In this document: piece after piece, positions 1-8,342 of the stretch
Layout: the number at the start of each line of letters is the position of its first letter
Numbering within the stretch: position 1 is the first letter of the stretch
From: Microbispora bryophytorum
Lineage (GTDB): Bacteria; Actinomycetota; Actinomycetes; Streptosporangiales; Streptosporangiaceae
Direction: 5' to 3'
Length of the DNA: 64,000 nt
Assembly (NCBI RefSeq): GCF_006874465.1
Contig: NZ_VIRL01000017.1
Location: 62,001 to 126,000, forward strand
Position numbers and translations under genes: made by a program
Notes under the pieces: model-generated
Told to the model about the DNA's origin: nothing
The model's input: the letters and a program-made list of their open reading frames with translations, nothing else
Database searches by the model: none

Positions 1-2
1 AG

Positions 3-2177
3 GTGCCGGGTGTCCGGGTGCTCGACGCGGGCTTCTTCGACGTGACGAGCGAGACCGAGGTCGAGGGCTCGGCGGAGACCGTCGACCTCGGCGCGATCGT
101 AGACGGGCAGGACCGCGCCGTCGGAATGTTCCGGGTGCCGCTGGCCACGCTGAACCGCCACGCCTTCGTCACCGGCGCCACCGGCTCGGGCAAGTCGCAG
201 ACCGTGCGTCACCTGCTTGAGCAGCTCACCAAGGCGGGCATCCCGTGGCTGGCGATCGAGCCGGCCAAGTCGGAGTACGCCGCGATGGCCGGCCGGGTCG
301 AGCACCTGGCGCCGCTGACCGTCATCAACCCCTCGGCGCCCGACAACGTGCCGATCAGCATCAACCCGCTCGCGCCCGAGCCCGGCTACCCCGTGCAGGC
401 CCACATCGACATGGTCAGGGCGCTGTTCATGGCGGCGTTCGACGCCGAGGAACCGTTCCCGCAGATCATGTCGCTGGCGTTGCAGCGCGTCTACGAGGCC
501 AACGGCTGGGACGTGGTCACCGGGGGCGGCATCCCGGGGGCCGCCGTGCAGCCGGCCGTGCCGACCCTGGAGCAGCTCCAGCAGCACGCGCTGGAGGTCA
601 TCCAGGAGATCGGGTACGGCAACGAGGTCCAGGCCGACGTCGAGGGCTTCATCAGCCTGCGCCTGCGCAGCCTGCGCGTCGGCAGCGCGGGCCGGTTCTT
701 CGAGGGCGGCCACCCGGCCGACATCGGCGGCCTGCTCCAGCGCAACGTCGTGCTCGCGATCGAGGACGTGGCCAACGACGAGGACAAGGCGTTCCTCATG
801 GGCACGCTCATCATCCGCATCGTGGAGCACCTGCGGATGCGCGCCCGCTCGGAACCGCGGGGCGAGGACGGCGCGGGCGGCCTGCGGCACGTCATCGTCA
901 TCGAGGAGGCCCACCGGCTGCTGCGCGACAGGGGCTCCCAGCGGGCCTCCACGCACGCCGTCGAGCTGCTGGCCGGGATGCTCGCCGAGATCAGGGCGTA
1001 CGGCGAGGGCATCATCGTGGCCGAGCAGATCCCCACCAAGCTCGTCTCCGACGTGGTGAAGAACACCGCGCTGAAGGTCGTGCACCGGCTTCCGGCCGAG
1101 GACGACCGCGCGCTCGTCGGCGCGGCGATGAACCTGAGCGAGGACCAGTCGCGCCAGGTGGTGTCCCTCCAGCCGGGCTTCGCCGCGGTGTTCGCCGACG
1201 GCATGGACCGCCCGTTGCGCGTCCAGGTGCCGCTGGGCGAGGACCGCGAACGCGAGACGCTCGGCCCGGTGCCGCCGATCTGCGGGCGCCGTTCGGCCGC
1301 CTGCGGGCGCGAGTGCCGTACGGGGAAGGCGTGCACGCTGGTCGAGCTGCGCGAGGCCGACCTGCTCGCGGTGGCCCCGGAGTGGGCGTGGCTGCGGATC
1401 TGGACCGACACGGTCGTCCTGGCGTTCGTGACGAACCGGTCGCTGCCGGGCGTGCCGCGCGTGCTCGCCGACATCTGGGCGGAGCTGCCGGCCAAGCGGC
1501 GCGAGTGCCTGCTGGCCACGCTGGCCGAGCGGTCGGTCGCGCGCCGCGCCTGGTCGCTGCGGACGTGGTTCGACCCCGCGCTGCTCACCGAGAAGGCCGC
1601 CGAGGTCGCCGCCGGGCTGCTCGCGGCGGGCCAGGCGGACGGCGGGGAGACTGAGCCGCCGATGCGGGCGGGCGAGCGGCCGGGCGCGGCCTGGGTGATC
1701 CCGCAGGTCCGCTGGCTGCACGAGGTGGACCGGCTGTTCCCGTTCGGCCATCCCGCGCCCAACCTGCGCAGCCCGGCCCCGGCGATGGAGTATCCGCTGT
1801 TCGGCACCGACCCGGCCGGCCGGCCGTACCCGCATCAGGGGGTCAACGGCGCCGAGCCGGCCGAGGGCGGGGTCGCGGTCGGCGTGCGCACCGAGCTGCT
1901 CGGCCACCGCGCCAAGGCGCTGCGCCACCATCCGCTGTCGATGGAGGTGGACCGCAACCGGGCCCTGGCCTGGCGGGTCATCCTGGGCGACGACGAGCAC
2001 GAGGGCATCCAGCGCGACGTGACGACGGTCGCCATCGGGGTCGAGCCGCGCGAACGGGTCAAATACGTGGCCCAGACGATGAGCGCGGGCTGGCTGGAGA
2101 CCGTGCTGTCCTGGCCGCGCCGGTTCGTCCTGCCGTTCGACGGCGACACTCCCGCGGAGCTGTCCTTCGGATCGTGA
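3..2177 (+). CDS. HerA/VirB4-like ATP-binding protein, 5' partial
   Basis: The reading frame is open at the left edge, so the true N-terminus lies outside the window. The visible 724 residues hold a DUF87/HerA-type ATPase core: Walker A GATGSGKS at residues 58-65, a Walker B VIVIEEAH near 300, and a later segment (AEQIPTKL, about 340) typical of HerA-like helicases or pumps. After the ATPase core comes a cysteine cluster, C427-x6-C-x3-C-x5-C, that could bind zinc or an Fe-S cluster. The C-terminal 250 residues are not recognised. The family hydrolyses ATP to move DNA or protein; the substrate here is unknown. A DinB-like gene follows 39 bp downstream on the same strand. Confidence 0.8.
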   Translation: MPGVRVLDAGFFDVTSETEVEGSAETVDLGAIVDGQDRAVGMFRVPLATLNRHAFVTGATGSGKSQTVRHLLEQLTKAGIPWLAIEPAKSEYAAMAGRVEHLAPLTVINPSAPDNVPISINPLAPEPGYPVQAHIDMVRALFMAAFDAEEPFPQIMSLALQRVYEANGWDVVTGGGIPGAAVQPAVPTLEQLQQHALEVIQEIGYGNEVQADVEGFISLRLRSLRVGSAGRFFEGGHPADIGGLLQRNVVLAIEDVANDEDKAFLMGTLIIRIVEHLRMRARSEPRGEDGAGGLRHVIVIEEAHRLLRDRGSQRASTHAVELLAGMLAEIRAYGEGIIVAEQIPTKLVSDVVKNTALKVVHRLPAEDDRALVGAAMNLSEDQSRQVVSLQPGFAAVFADGMDRPLRVQVPLGEDRERETLGPVPPICGRRSAACGRECRTGKACTLVELREADLLAVAPEWAWLRIWTDTVVLAFVTNRSLPGVPRVLADIWAELPAKRRECLLATLAERSVARRAWSLRTWFDPALLTEKAAEVAAGLLAAGQADGGETEPPMRAGERPGAAWVIPQVRWLHEVDRLFPFGHPAPNLRSPAPAMEYPLFGTDPAGRPYPHQGVNGAEPAEGGVAVGVRTELLGHRAKALRHHPLSMEVDRNRALAWRVILGDDEHEGIQRDVTTVAIGVEPRERVKYVAQTMSAGWLETVLSWPRRFVLPFDGDTPAELSFGS

Positions 2178-2216
2178 TCCCACCCCCTCACCCCCCGGAA
2201 GGGAGCCCGAGAGCCG

Positions 2217-2771
2217 ATGCCGAACAGCCGTCTGCGGCGACTCACTTCCCAACTCACCTGGCACTGGGAGCACCAGCTACGGCCACGCCTGTCCGGCCTC
2301 ACCGACGCCGAATACCTGTGGGAGCCGGCGGAGGGATGCTGGTCGATTCGCGCGCGGCCCGACGGCGCCTTCGCACTGGACTGGGCGTTTCCGGCGCCCG
2401 ACCCGGCGCCGCTGACCACCATCGCCTGGCGGCTGGCGCACGTCGGCCAGACGCTGGCGCAGCGGGCCGACTTCCACTTCGGAGACGGCACGCTGACGAT
2501 GGATCGGATCCGGTGGCCGGGGCCGACCGCGGCCGAGGGGCTGGCCTGGTTGGACAGCGCGTACGCCGACTGGACGGACGGCCTCGCCGCGGCGGACGAC
2601 AGCATGCTGGGGCGGCGCAGCGACGGTCCACCGGGGACGCTCGACGGCCGCTTCCCCTTCGCCGACGTGATCTTGCATGTGAACCGGGAAATCATCCACC
2701 ACGGGGCCGAGGTCGCGCTGCTCCGCGACCTCTACCGCGCCCAGCGGCCCGGTTCTCACGCAACGGCATAG
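2217..2771 (+). CDS. DinB-superfamily protein
   Basis: A 184-residue protein with the DinB/YfiT four-helix-bundle pattern: a central WRLAHVGQ segment and a late NREIIHHGAEVALLRDLY segment whose histidines fit the metal-binding positions of the family. Some actinobacterial members are thiol-dependent (mycothiol) S-transferases or isomerases, but no substrate can be read from the sequence. The ATG follows a GGAAGGGAG ribosome-binding sequence. It lies 39 bp after the HerA-like gene and is probably co-transcribed with it. Confidence 0.75.
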   Translation: MPNSRLRRLTSQLTWHWEHQLRPRLSGLTDAEYLWEPAEGCWSIRARPDGAFALDWAFPAPDPAPLTTIAWRLAHVGQTLAQRADFHFGDGTLTMDRIRWPGPTAAEGLAWLDSAYADWTDGLAAADDSMLGRRSDGPPGTLDGRFPFADVILHVNREIIHHGAEVALLRDLYRAQRPGSHATA

Positions 2772-2852
2772 GGCGGCCGGAAGTCGCCGGCGAGACGACC
2801 GGCGCGGGGCCACGGCGGGCACCGCTACGTCGGCGCAGGCTCCGGGCGCGGT

Positions 2853-2858
2853 TAGGAT
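2853..2858 (+). promoter_or_regulatory. -10 element of a probably leaderless murT promoter
   Basis: TAGGAT lies six bases before the murT ATG and no Shine-Dalgarno sequence intervenes. This spacing fits a leaderless actinobacterial transcript. No convincing -35 is visible. Confidence 0.4.
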
Positions 2859-2864
2859 CTCGGC

Positions 2865-4139
2865 ATGAGTCAGCTTCCGTTGCGGGCGCAGCTCGCCAGC
2901 GCCCTGGGCCGCACGGCCGCGACGCTGTCCAGGGCCACCGGGCGTGGCGACGGCTCGGTGATCGGCGGCAGGGTCGGCCTCATGTTGGAGCCCGACCTGC
3001 TGCGCAAGCTCGCGGCCGACCGCAAGCTCGTCCTGGTCAGCGCCACGAACGGCAAGACCACGACGACGCGTCTGATCACCTCGGCGCTGCAGGAGTTCGG
3101 CGACGTGGCGACGAACGCCTTCGGCGCCAACATGCCCGCCGGGCACGTGTCGGCGCTCGCCTCCAACAAGGACGCGCCGTACGGCGTGCTGGAGGTCGAC
3201 GAGAAGTACCTCCCCGAGGTCCTCGACACGACCGACGCCGGCATCCTCTGCCTCATGAACCTGAGCCGCGACCAGATGGACCGGGCGGCCGAGATCTGGC
3301 TGCTAGCCCAGAAGTGGCGCCGCGCCCTCGCCGGCCGGCCCGTGCACGTGATCGCCAACTGCGACGACCCGCTGGTCACCTGGGGCGCGTCCACCGCCGC
3401 CCGGGTCACCTGGGTGGCGGCGGGCCAGCGCTGGCGCGAGGACTCCTGGTGCTGCCCCGAGTGCGGCGGCCCGCTCGACCGCTCCGGGTTCGGCAACGGC
3501 GGTCAGGGCCTCACCGCGGCCCAGATGGCCGACACCAACTGGGCGTGCCGCGAGTGCACCTTCCGCCGGCCCGAGCCCAACTGGGTGCTCGACGGCGAGT
3601 ACGTGACCGATCCCCGGGGCCAGCACTGGCGCCTGGACATCCAGCTTCCCGGCCAGGCCAACCGGGCGAACGCCGCCATGGCGCTGGCGGTCGCCGAGAC
3701 CCTCGGCCTCGACCCCGCCCGGGCGCTGCCCAGACTGCGTACGGTCACCTCCGTCGCCGGGCGCTACACGACCGTCGAGCGGGACGGCCGGTCGCTGCGG
3801 CTGCTGCTGGCCAAGAACCCGGCCGGCTGGCTGGAGGCGTTCGACGTCGCCGACCCGGCGCTGCCGATCATCCTGTCGGTGAACGCGCAGGGGCCGGACG
3901 GCCGCGACACCTCCTGGCTGTGGGACGTCGACTACCGCATCCTGCGGGGCAGGCCCGTGCTCGTCACCGGCGAGCGCCGCCTCGACCTCGCGCTGCGGCT
4001 GACCGTGGCCGGGGTCCCCTTCCAGCTCTGCGACTCGTTCGAGCAGGCGGTGGGCCTCCTCGCGCCCGGCAAGATCGACGTGATCGCCAACTACACCGCG
4101 TTCCAGCAGATCCGAGCGGAGTTCGGCCGTGCAGTCTGA
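2865..4139 (+). CDS. murT: Lipid II isoglutaminyl synthase, Mur ligase subunit MurT
   Basis: A 424-residue Mur ligase-fold protein. The P-loop TNGKTTTT is at residues 61-68, and a four-cysteine zinc ribbon (CCPEC...CREC) sits around 195-230, the insertion that separates MurT from MurE/MurF. The C-terminal DUF1727 domain follows. With GatD it activates the alpha-carboxyl of D-Glu in lipid II with ATP and amidates it with ammonia from glutamine, in the cytoplasm. Its last 11 bases overlap gatD, so the two subunits are translationally coupled. Confidence 0.93.
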   Translation: MSQLPLRAQLASALGRTAATLSRATGRGDGSVIGGRVGLMLEPDLLRKLAADRKLVLVSATNGKTTTTRLITSALQEFGDVATNAFGANMPAGHVSALASNKDAPYGVLEVDEKYLPEVLDTTDAGILCLMNLSRDQMDRAAEIWLLAQKWRRALAGRPVHVIANCDDPLVTWGASTAARVTWVAAGQRWREDSWCCPECGGPLDRSGFGNGGQGLTAAQMADTNWACRECTFRRPEPNWVLDGEYVTDPRGQHWRLDIQLPGQANRANAAMALAVAETLGLDPARALPRLRTVTSVAGRYTTVERDGRSLRLLLAKNPAGWLEAFDVADPALPIILSVNAQGPDGRDTSWLWDVDYRILRGRPVLVTGERRLDLALRLTVAGVPFQLCDSFEQAVGLLAPGKIDVIANYTAFQQIRAEFGRAV

Positions 4140-4836
4140 ATTGTCCATCGTCTGGATCTATCCCGACCTCCTCAGCACGTACGGGGACCAGGGCAACGTC
4201 CTGGTGCTGGAGCAGCGGGCCCAGGCCCGGGGCATCCAGACCAGGACCGTCCACGTACGGTCGTCCGACCCCGTGCCGCAGCAGGGCGACGTCTACCTGA
4301 TCGGCGGCGGCGAGGACCGGCCGCAGATCCTCGGGGCCGAGCGGCTGCGCCGGGACGGCGGCCTGCAGGCCGCGATCCAGCGCGGTGCGGCCCTTCTGGC
4401 GGTCTGCGCCGGCTACCAGATCATGGGCACGGTGTTCGGCGGCGAGGAAGGGCAGCCGGTGCCCGGCATCGGGCTGCTGGACATCAGCTCGGGGCGGGGC
4501 GAGCGGCGCGCGGTCGGCGAGCTGGCCGCCGACGTGGACCCCGCGCTGGGGCTGCCCACGCTGACGGGCTTCGAGAACCACATGGGCGTGACCAGGCTCG
4601 GCCCCGGCGTGCGCCCGCTGTCGCGGACCCTGACCGGCATCGGCAACGGCGACGGCACGGAGGGCTGCTACGCGGGCCGTGTCATCGGCACCTACCTGCA
4701 CGGGCCGGCGCTCGCCCGCAACCCCGCGCTGGCCGACCTGCTGCTGAGCTGGGTGACCGGACCGCTGCCCCCGATCGACGACGGCTGGTATCAGGCGCTG
4801 CGCGACGAGCGCCTGCGGGCGGTGCTGCCGAGCTGA
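4129..4836 (+). CDS. gatD: Lipid II isoglutaminyl synthase, glutaminase subunit GatD
   Basis: A 235-residue class I glutamine amidotransferase of the CobB/CobQ-like group. The nucleophile is C93 in AVCAGYQ and the catalytic histidine is H191 in TYLHG. It hydrolyses glutamine and passes ammonia to MurT for amidation of the D-Glu residue of lipid II. The GTG start lies inside the end of murT (11-bp overlap), fixing a two-gene operon. It ends 22 bp from the convergent DsrE-like gene. Confidence 0.93.
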   Translation: MQSELSIVWIYPDLLSTYGDQGNVLVLEQRAQARGIQTRTVHVRSSDPVPQQGDVYLIGGGEDRPQILGAERLRRDGGLQAAIQRGAALLAVCAGYQIMGTVFGGEEGQPVPGIGLLDISSGRGERRAVGELAADVDPALGLPTLTGFENHMGVTRLGPGVRPLSRTLTGIGNGDGTEGCYAGRVIGTYLHGPALARNPALADLLLSWVTGPLPPIDDGWYQALRDERLRAVLPS

Positions 4837-4858
4837 CCAGGCGGTAGGTCCCGGCCGG

Positions 4859-5221
4859 TCAGTAGATCAACGCCTGCACGCCCTCGCCCAGGGCCTCCTC
4901 GACGAACGTGGGGGCCCCGGCGATGCGCACGCCGTCGATCACGTCGTCCACGGTGATGCCCCGGCGGGCGGCGCACTGGGTGCACAGCGTGACCCTGCCC
5001 GCGACGAGCACGGCGTCGAGCAGGTCCTCCAGCGGGGCGGCCTCGGCCAAGGCGAACTCCTTGGCCCGTCCCGGCAGCGCGAACCACGAGGATTCGCCGG
5101 TCAGCCACAGGGAGACCGGGACACCGCTCGCCAGTGCGGACGCCGCGACCGTGAAGGCCTGGTTGCAACGCTCCGGGGCGTCCGCCCCGGCCGTGACCTT
5201 GATGACCAGTGATCGTGCCAT
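4859..5221 (-). CDS. DsrE/DsrF-like family protein
   Basis: A 120-residue single-domain protein of the DsrE fold. The N-terminal beta strand SLVIKVTAG is followed by a central cysteine pair in TLCTQCAARRG. DsrE-like proteins often relay persulfide sulfur through a cysteine, and this CxxC could serve that role. The function is not known for this actinobacterial branch. It is convergent with gatD and divergent from the nitrobindin gene. Confidence 0.7.
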   Translation of the reverse strand: MARSLVIKVTAGADAPERCNQAFTVAASALASGVPVSLWLTGESSWFALPGRAKEFALAEAAPLEDLLDAVLVAGRVTLCTQCAARRGITVDDVIDGVRIAGAPTFVEEALGEGVQALIY

Positions 5222-5339
5222 GCTGCGAGCCTAGTCCGCCGGGGTCGCCGGTGTGCCGCCGCATGCCGTACAAGTTGGACAATCGGGGCATGCCGCGCAT
5301 GGTGCGAGGGGCCGCTCGCGCGCCTCTAAGCTCGTCTCC

Positions 5340-5831
5340 ATGGACGTACATCCCGACCTCGAGCCGATCGCCTTCCTCCTGGGCCGCTGGGAGGGGGCCG
5401 GGGTGATCGGCTATCCGACCATGGAGAGCGCCAACTTCGGCCAGGAGATCGTCTTCGGGCACAACGGGAAGCCGTTCCTGACCTATCAGAGCCGCACGTG
5501 GCTGCTCGACGCCGAGGGCGCCAAGGTCCGGCCTCTGTCCACGGAGACGGGGTTCTGGCGGATTCAGCCCGAGCGCCAGATCGAGGTGTGCCTCGCGCAT
5601 CCGACCGGCATCGTGGAGATCTACGTGGGAGAGGTCGTCTTCCACAAGATCGAGCTGCGTACGGACGTGGTCGCGCGGACCACGACGGCCAAGGACTACA
5701 ACGCGGGTCACCGGCTCTACGGCCTGGTCAACGGCAACCTCATGTACGCCTACGACATGGCGGCGATGGGGCACCCGCTGCAGTCGCACGCCTCGGCGGA
5801 GCTCAAGCGGGCCGGCGACTTCGACGAGTAG
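5340..5831 (+). CDS. Nitrobindin-type heme-binding beta-barrel protein (FABP family)
   Basis: A 163-residue protein of the THAP4/nitrobindin family (DUF1794). The signature GRWEGAG is at about residues 15-21. The family forms a lipocalin-like barrel that binds ferric heme and reacts with NO or peroxynitrite. The ATG at 5340 is chosen because it starts right before the conserved HPDLEPIAFLLGRW segment; longer open frame upstream adds only arginine-rich non-conserved sequence. It lies between a divergent DsrE-like gene and a convergent small RNA candidate. Confidence 0.85.
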   Translation: MDVHPDLEPIAFLLGRWEGAGVIGYPTMESANFGQEIVFGHNGKPFLTYQSRTWLLDAEGAKVRPLSTETGFWRIQPERQIEVCLAHPTGIVEIYVGEVVFHKIELRTDVVARTTTAKDYNAGHRLYGLVNGNLMYAYDMAAMGHPLQSHASAELKRAGDFDE

Positions 5832-5842
5832 GAGAAAAGAAA

Positions 5843-5930
5843 GAACCCCGGGCTCGCTCCGCCTCCTGTGAGGTGGGCCGGCTGGACCATGGCCGTGACG
5901 CAAGTCGCGGCCGCCGGCTGCCCGGGGTTC
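5843..5930 (-). terminator. Terminator of the minus-strand candidate sRNA
   Basis: Perfect 11-bp arms GAACCCCGGGC (5843-5853) and GCCCGGGGTTC (5920-5930) enclose a 66-base loop with its own GCCGGC pairing. The T-rich tail lies on the minus strand. It may also stop readthrough from the nitrobindin gene on the plus strand. Confidence 0.5.
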
Positions 5931-5997
5931 CGGTGTCTGTCGAGGATTCGCCGGGACGTCGTACGACATCCAGACGGAAGGTCCAGATGGACGAGTC

Positions 5998-6039
5998 CTA
6001 GCGGACAGCCACCTCGCTAGTCCAAGAATGATCAACCAT
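5998..6039 (-). CDS. Putative 13-residue micropeptide (MVDHSWTSEVAVR)
   Basis: The ATG lies 11 bases after GGGAGG. The peptide has 13 residues and ends at TAG inside an inverted repeat (CTAGCG at 5998-6003, CGCTAG at 6015-6020). No run of one amino acid suggests a classical attenuator. Translation is inferred from the ribosome-binding site only. Confidence 0.3.
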   Translation of the reverse strand: MVDHSWTSEVAVR

Positions 6040-6216
6040 TGTCTGGACCACCTCCCTTCTGCGTGCCTTCACGCTATGCGAGCACCCCGCGCGCGGGCAA
6101 ACGATTAATGCGATGAACTTCGCGCCCCTCCCGCGACAGCCGGGGAGCCTCCCGGCGGCGACGGGGAAGGGCCGACTAAGGGCGTGTTCCGGCGGGCACG
6201 ACTTACACTCGGGGGC

Positions 6217-6630
6217 ATGGCCGAGACTTGGCACGAGGAGCTGCGGGCCCGCGGCTACCGGATCACTCCCCAGCGGCAGCTCGTGCTGGAAGCGGTCACC
6301 GAGCTGGGGCATGCCACGCCCGAGGACATCTGCTCCCGCGTGCAGCGGACGGCCAGGGGAGTCAACATCTCGACCGTCTACCGGACCCTTGAGCTCCTGG
6401 AGGAGCTTGGGCTGGTCACGCACACCCATCTCGGCCACGGCGCTCCCACCTATCACCTCGCCTCCGAGGCCGACCACGTCCATCTCGTCTGCCGGGGGTG
6501 CGGCGAGGTCACCGAGGTGGCCCCCCAAATGGTGGACGGCCTCGTCTCGGCCCTCGACGCGGAACTGGGTTTCGCCACCGATGTCCGCCATCTAACCGTC
6601 TTCGGGCATTGTCACAAATGCAGAGTTTGA
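6217..6630 (+). CDS. Fur-family metal-dependent repressor
   Basis: A 137-residue Fur-family protein. The winged helix spans about residues 10-85 (recognition region NISTVYRTLELLEELGLV). The dimerisation domain has HVHLVCRGCGEV and a C-terminal HCHKC, which give the metal-site histidines and the structural Cys4 zinc site. Whether it senses iron, zinc, nickel or peroxide cannot be decided from these motifs. ATG 6217 is preferred to the longer frame because MAETWHEEL is the usual start of this family. The candidate sRNA is divergent upstream and the stressosome operon lies 71 bp downstream. Confidence 0.88.
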   Translation: MAETWHEELRARGYRITPQRQLVLEAVTELGHATPEDICSRVQRTARGVNISTVYRTLELLEELGLVTHTHLGHGAPTYHLASEADHVHLVCRGCGEVTEVAPQMVDGLVSALDAELGFATDVRHLTVFGHCHKCRV

Positions 6631-6701
6631 GTATCATTGCTCGTTTTGTGCTTCGGGGCCGGTAGCGTGACGAGTGGCGCACCACGCCGATTCGTCAGGA
6701 G

Positions 6702-7544
6702 ATGAGGGTGACCGTTCCCGCGGAGGCCGCCAGGCGGCGCATAGTTGACCTTTTTCTGTCCAGCGAGGAGCGGCTGCTCCAGCGGTGGACGCAATTGTCC
6801 GGAGCGTCTTCCGACGAACTACGTGATCTCTATCAGGCGTTGCACGCCGCGCTCAGCGGCGAGGAAGCGGACTTCGCCGACGCACGCGGGCTGCTCGCCG
6901 AGCTTTCCCGCGGCCGCGTCCGGCAGGGGCACACGCCGTCCGACACCGCACGGCTCGTGTTCTCGCTCAAGGAGGCGTTGTACGAGGTGGTCGAGGCCGA
7001 CGGCGGCCCGGACGCGTTGCGCGGGTTCGTATGGTTCTCCCGGCTCGTCGACGACCTCGGCCTGTACACCTTCGAGACCTACACCTCCGCCCGCGAGCGG
7101 ATCATCTTCGACCAAACCGAGCAGCTGCTCGAGTTGTCGACGCCGGTGGTGAAGCTGTGGGAGGGCATCGTCGCCGTGCCGCTCGTCGGCACGCTCGACT
7201 CGGCCCGCGCCCAGGTCGTCATGGAGAAGCTGCTCCAGACCCTGGTGGACACGGGCTCGGAGCAGGCGGTCATCGACATCACCGGTGTGCCGGCCGTGGA
7301 CACGCAGGTCGCCCAGCATCTGCTCAAGACCGTCGTGGCGGCCCGCCTGATGGGTGCGGAATGCGTCATCTCCGGCATCCGCCCGCAGATCGCGCACACG
7401 ATCGTCACGCTGGGCATCGAATTCGGCGACATCGTCACCAAGGCATCGCTGGCCGACGCCCTCGCGTACGCCCTCGGACGGAGCGGTGTGGAGATCACGC
7501 GCGGCGCGCCGACGCGGGTCGCGGTCAGGGCGGAGCGCGCCTGA
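6702..7544 (+). CDS. rsbR: Stressosome sensor/scaffold protein RsbR
   Basis: A 280-residue protein with an N-terminal RsbR-type helical (non-heme globin-like) sensor domain at about 1-150 and a C-terminal STAS domain at about 155-270. The STAS region keeps the threonines equivalent to the RsbT-phosphorylated sites of B. subtilis RsbRA, in DITGVPAVDT and RPQIAHT. With RsbS it should build the stressosome shell that holds RsbT until stress. The ATG follows AGGAG. Its stop overlaps the rsbS start (TGATG), so it opens a tightly coupled operon. Confidence 0.9.
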   Translation: MRVTVPAEAARRRIVDLFLSSEERLLQRWTQLSGASSDELRDLYQALHAALSGEEADFADARGLLAELSRGRVRQGHTPSDTARLVFSLKEALYEVVEADGGPDALRGFVWFSRLVDDLGLYTFETYTSARERIIFDQTEQLLELSTPVVKLWEGIVAVPLVGTLDSARAQVVMEKLLQTLVDTGSEQAVIDITGVPAVDTQVAQHLLKTVVAARLMGAECVISGIRPQIAHTIVTLGIEFGDIVTKASLADALAYALGRSGVEITRGAPTRVAVRAERA

Positions 7545-7909
7545 TGGAACGTGTGCCGATTCTCAAGCTCGGCGACATCCTGATCGTCTCGATCCAGGTC
7601 GACCTGGACGACCAGAGCGTGCTGGCCCTGCAGGAGGACCTGGCGGACACGGTGGTCTCCTCGGGTGCGCGAGGCGTCATCATCGACATCACGGCCGTCG
7701 AGATCGTCGACTCGTTCATCGGCCGCATGTTCTCCACGATCGCCGCGATGACCCGCATGCTCGACGCCGAGACCGTGGTGGTCGGCATGCGCCCCGCGGT
7801 GGCGATCACGCTGGTCGAGCTGGGACTGTCGCTCGGCGGCGTGCGCACGGCCCTCAACCTGGAGAAGGGCGTCGCGATGCTGCAGCACGTCAGGGGCACC
7901 GCGGGGTGA
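7544..7909 (+). CDS. rsbS: Stressosome antagonist protein RsbS
   Basis: A 121-residue stand-alone STAS protein. The phosphorylatable serine, S57 in IVDSFIGRM, matches RsbS Ser59 of B. subtilis. In the family, unphosphorylated RsbS binds and sequesters RsbT; phosphorylation releases it. Both ends overlap neighbours (TGATG with rsbR, GTGA with rsbT). Confidence 0.92.
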   Translation: MERVPILKLGDILIVSIQVDLDDQSVLALQEDLADTVVSSGARGVIIDITAVEIVDSFIGRMFSTIAAMTRMLDAETVVVGMRPAVAITLVELGLSLGGVRTALNLEKGVAMLQHVRGTAG

Positions 7910-8307
7910 GCGCGCCCCGGGAGCTGCCCATCGCCACCAACGGCGACGTCGTGGTCGTACGTCAGCAGGTCAGAGGGCTCGCGGCCGAGATGGGGCTCTC
8001 TCTGGTCGACCAGACGAAGATCGTGACCGCCGCCAGCGAACTCGCCAGGAACGCCCTCGTGCACGCCGGTGGAGGCCGGGTGCTGATCGAGGTGCTGGAG
8101 GGCGGGCGGCGGCCGGGCCTGCGGCTCGTCTTCACGGACGAGGGGCCGGGCATCCCGGACGTCGAGCAGGCGCTGACCGAGGGCTGGAGCACCGCCGGAG
8201 GGCTGGGACTCGGGCTGACGGGATCGCGGCGGCTCGTGGACGAGTTCGACCTCGTCTCCGCGCCCGGCGAGGGCACCCGCGTGACGGTGACCAAATGGGC
8301 CCGGTGA
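7906..8307 (+). CDS. rsbT: Switch kinase RsbT
   Basis: A 133-residue GHKL ATPase with an N-box (ASELARNALVHAGGG), G1 (DEGPGIPD) and G2 (GLGLGLTGSRRL). It is expected to phosphorylate RsbR and RsbS and, once free, to activate a PP2C phosphatase of RsbU type. The GTG start overlaps the rsbS stop. The target phosphatase is probably one of the two PP2C proteins encoded downstream in the same operon. Confidence 0.92.
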   Translation: MSAPRELPIATNGDVVVVRQQVRGLAAEMGLSLVDQTKIVTAASELARNALVHAGGGRVLIEVLEGGRRPGLRLVFTDEGPGIPDVEQALTEGWSTAGGLGLGLTGSRRLVDEFDLVSAPGEGTRVTVTKWAR

Positions 8308-8342
8308 TCGAGTGAGAGCTGTGATCGAGTGGGCGCGGTGAC

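Larger units (their letters stand above)
5836..6066 (-). ncRNA. Candidate terminated small RNA / orphan leader transcript
   Basis: Minus-strand signals occur in the right order. A promoter (TTGCCC at 6095-6100, 18-bp spacer, TAGCGT at 6071-6076) is followed by a purine-rich GGGAGG at 6051-6056 and a 13-codon ORF at 6039-5998. A CTAGCG/CGCTAG hairpin covers the ORF stop. Last comes an 11-bp stem (5920-5930 with 5843-5853) followed by a T-rich tract TTCTTTCTTTTC. No minus-strand gene follows before the convergent nitrobindin gene. This looks like a stand-alone small RNA or micropeptide mRNA rather than the leader of a nearby gene. I do not recognise an Rfam family. Confidence 0.4.
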
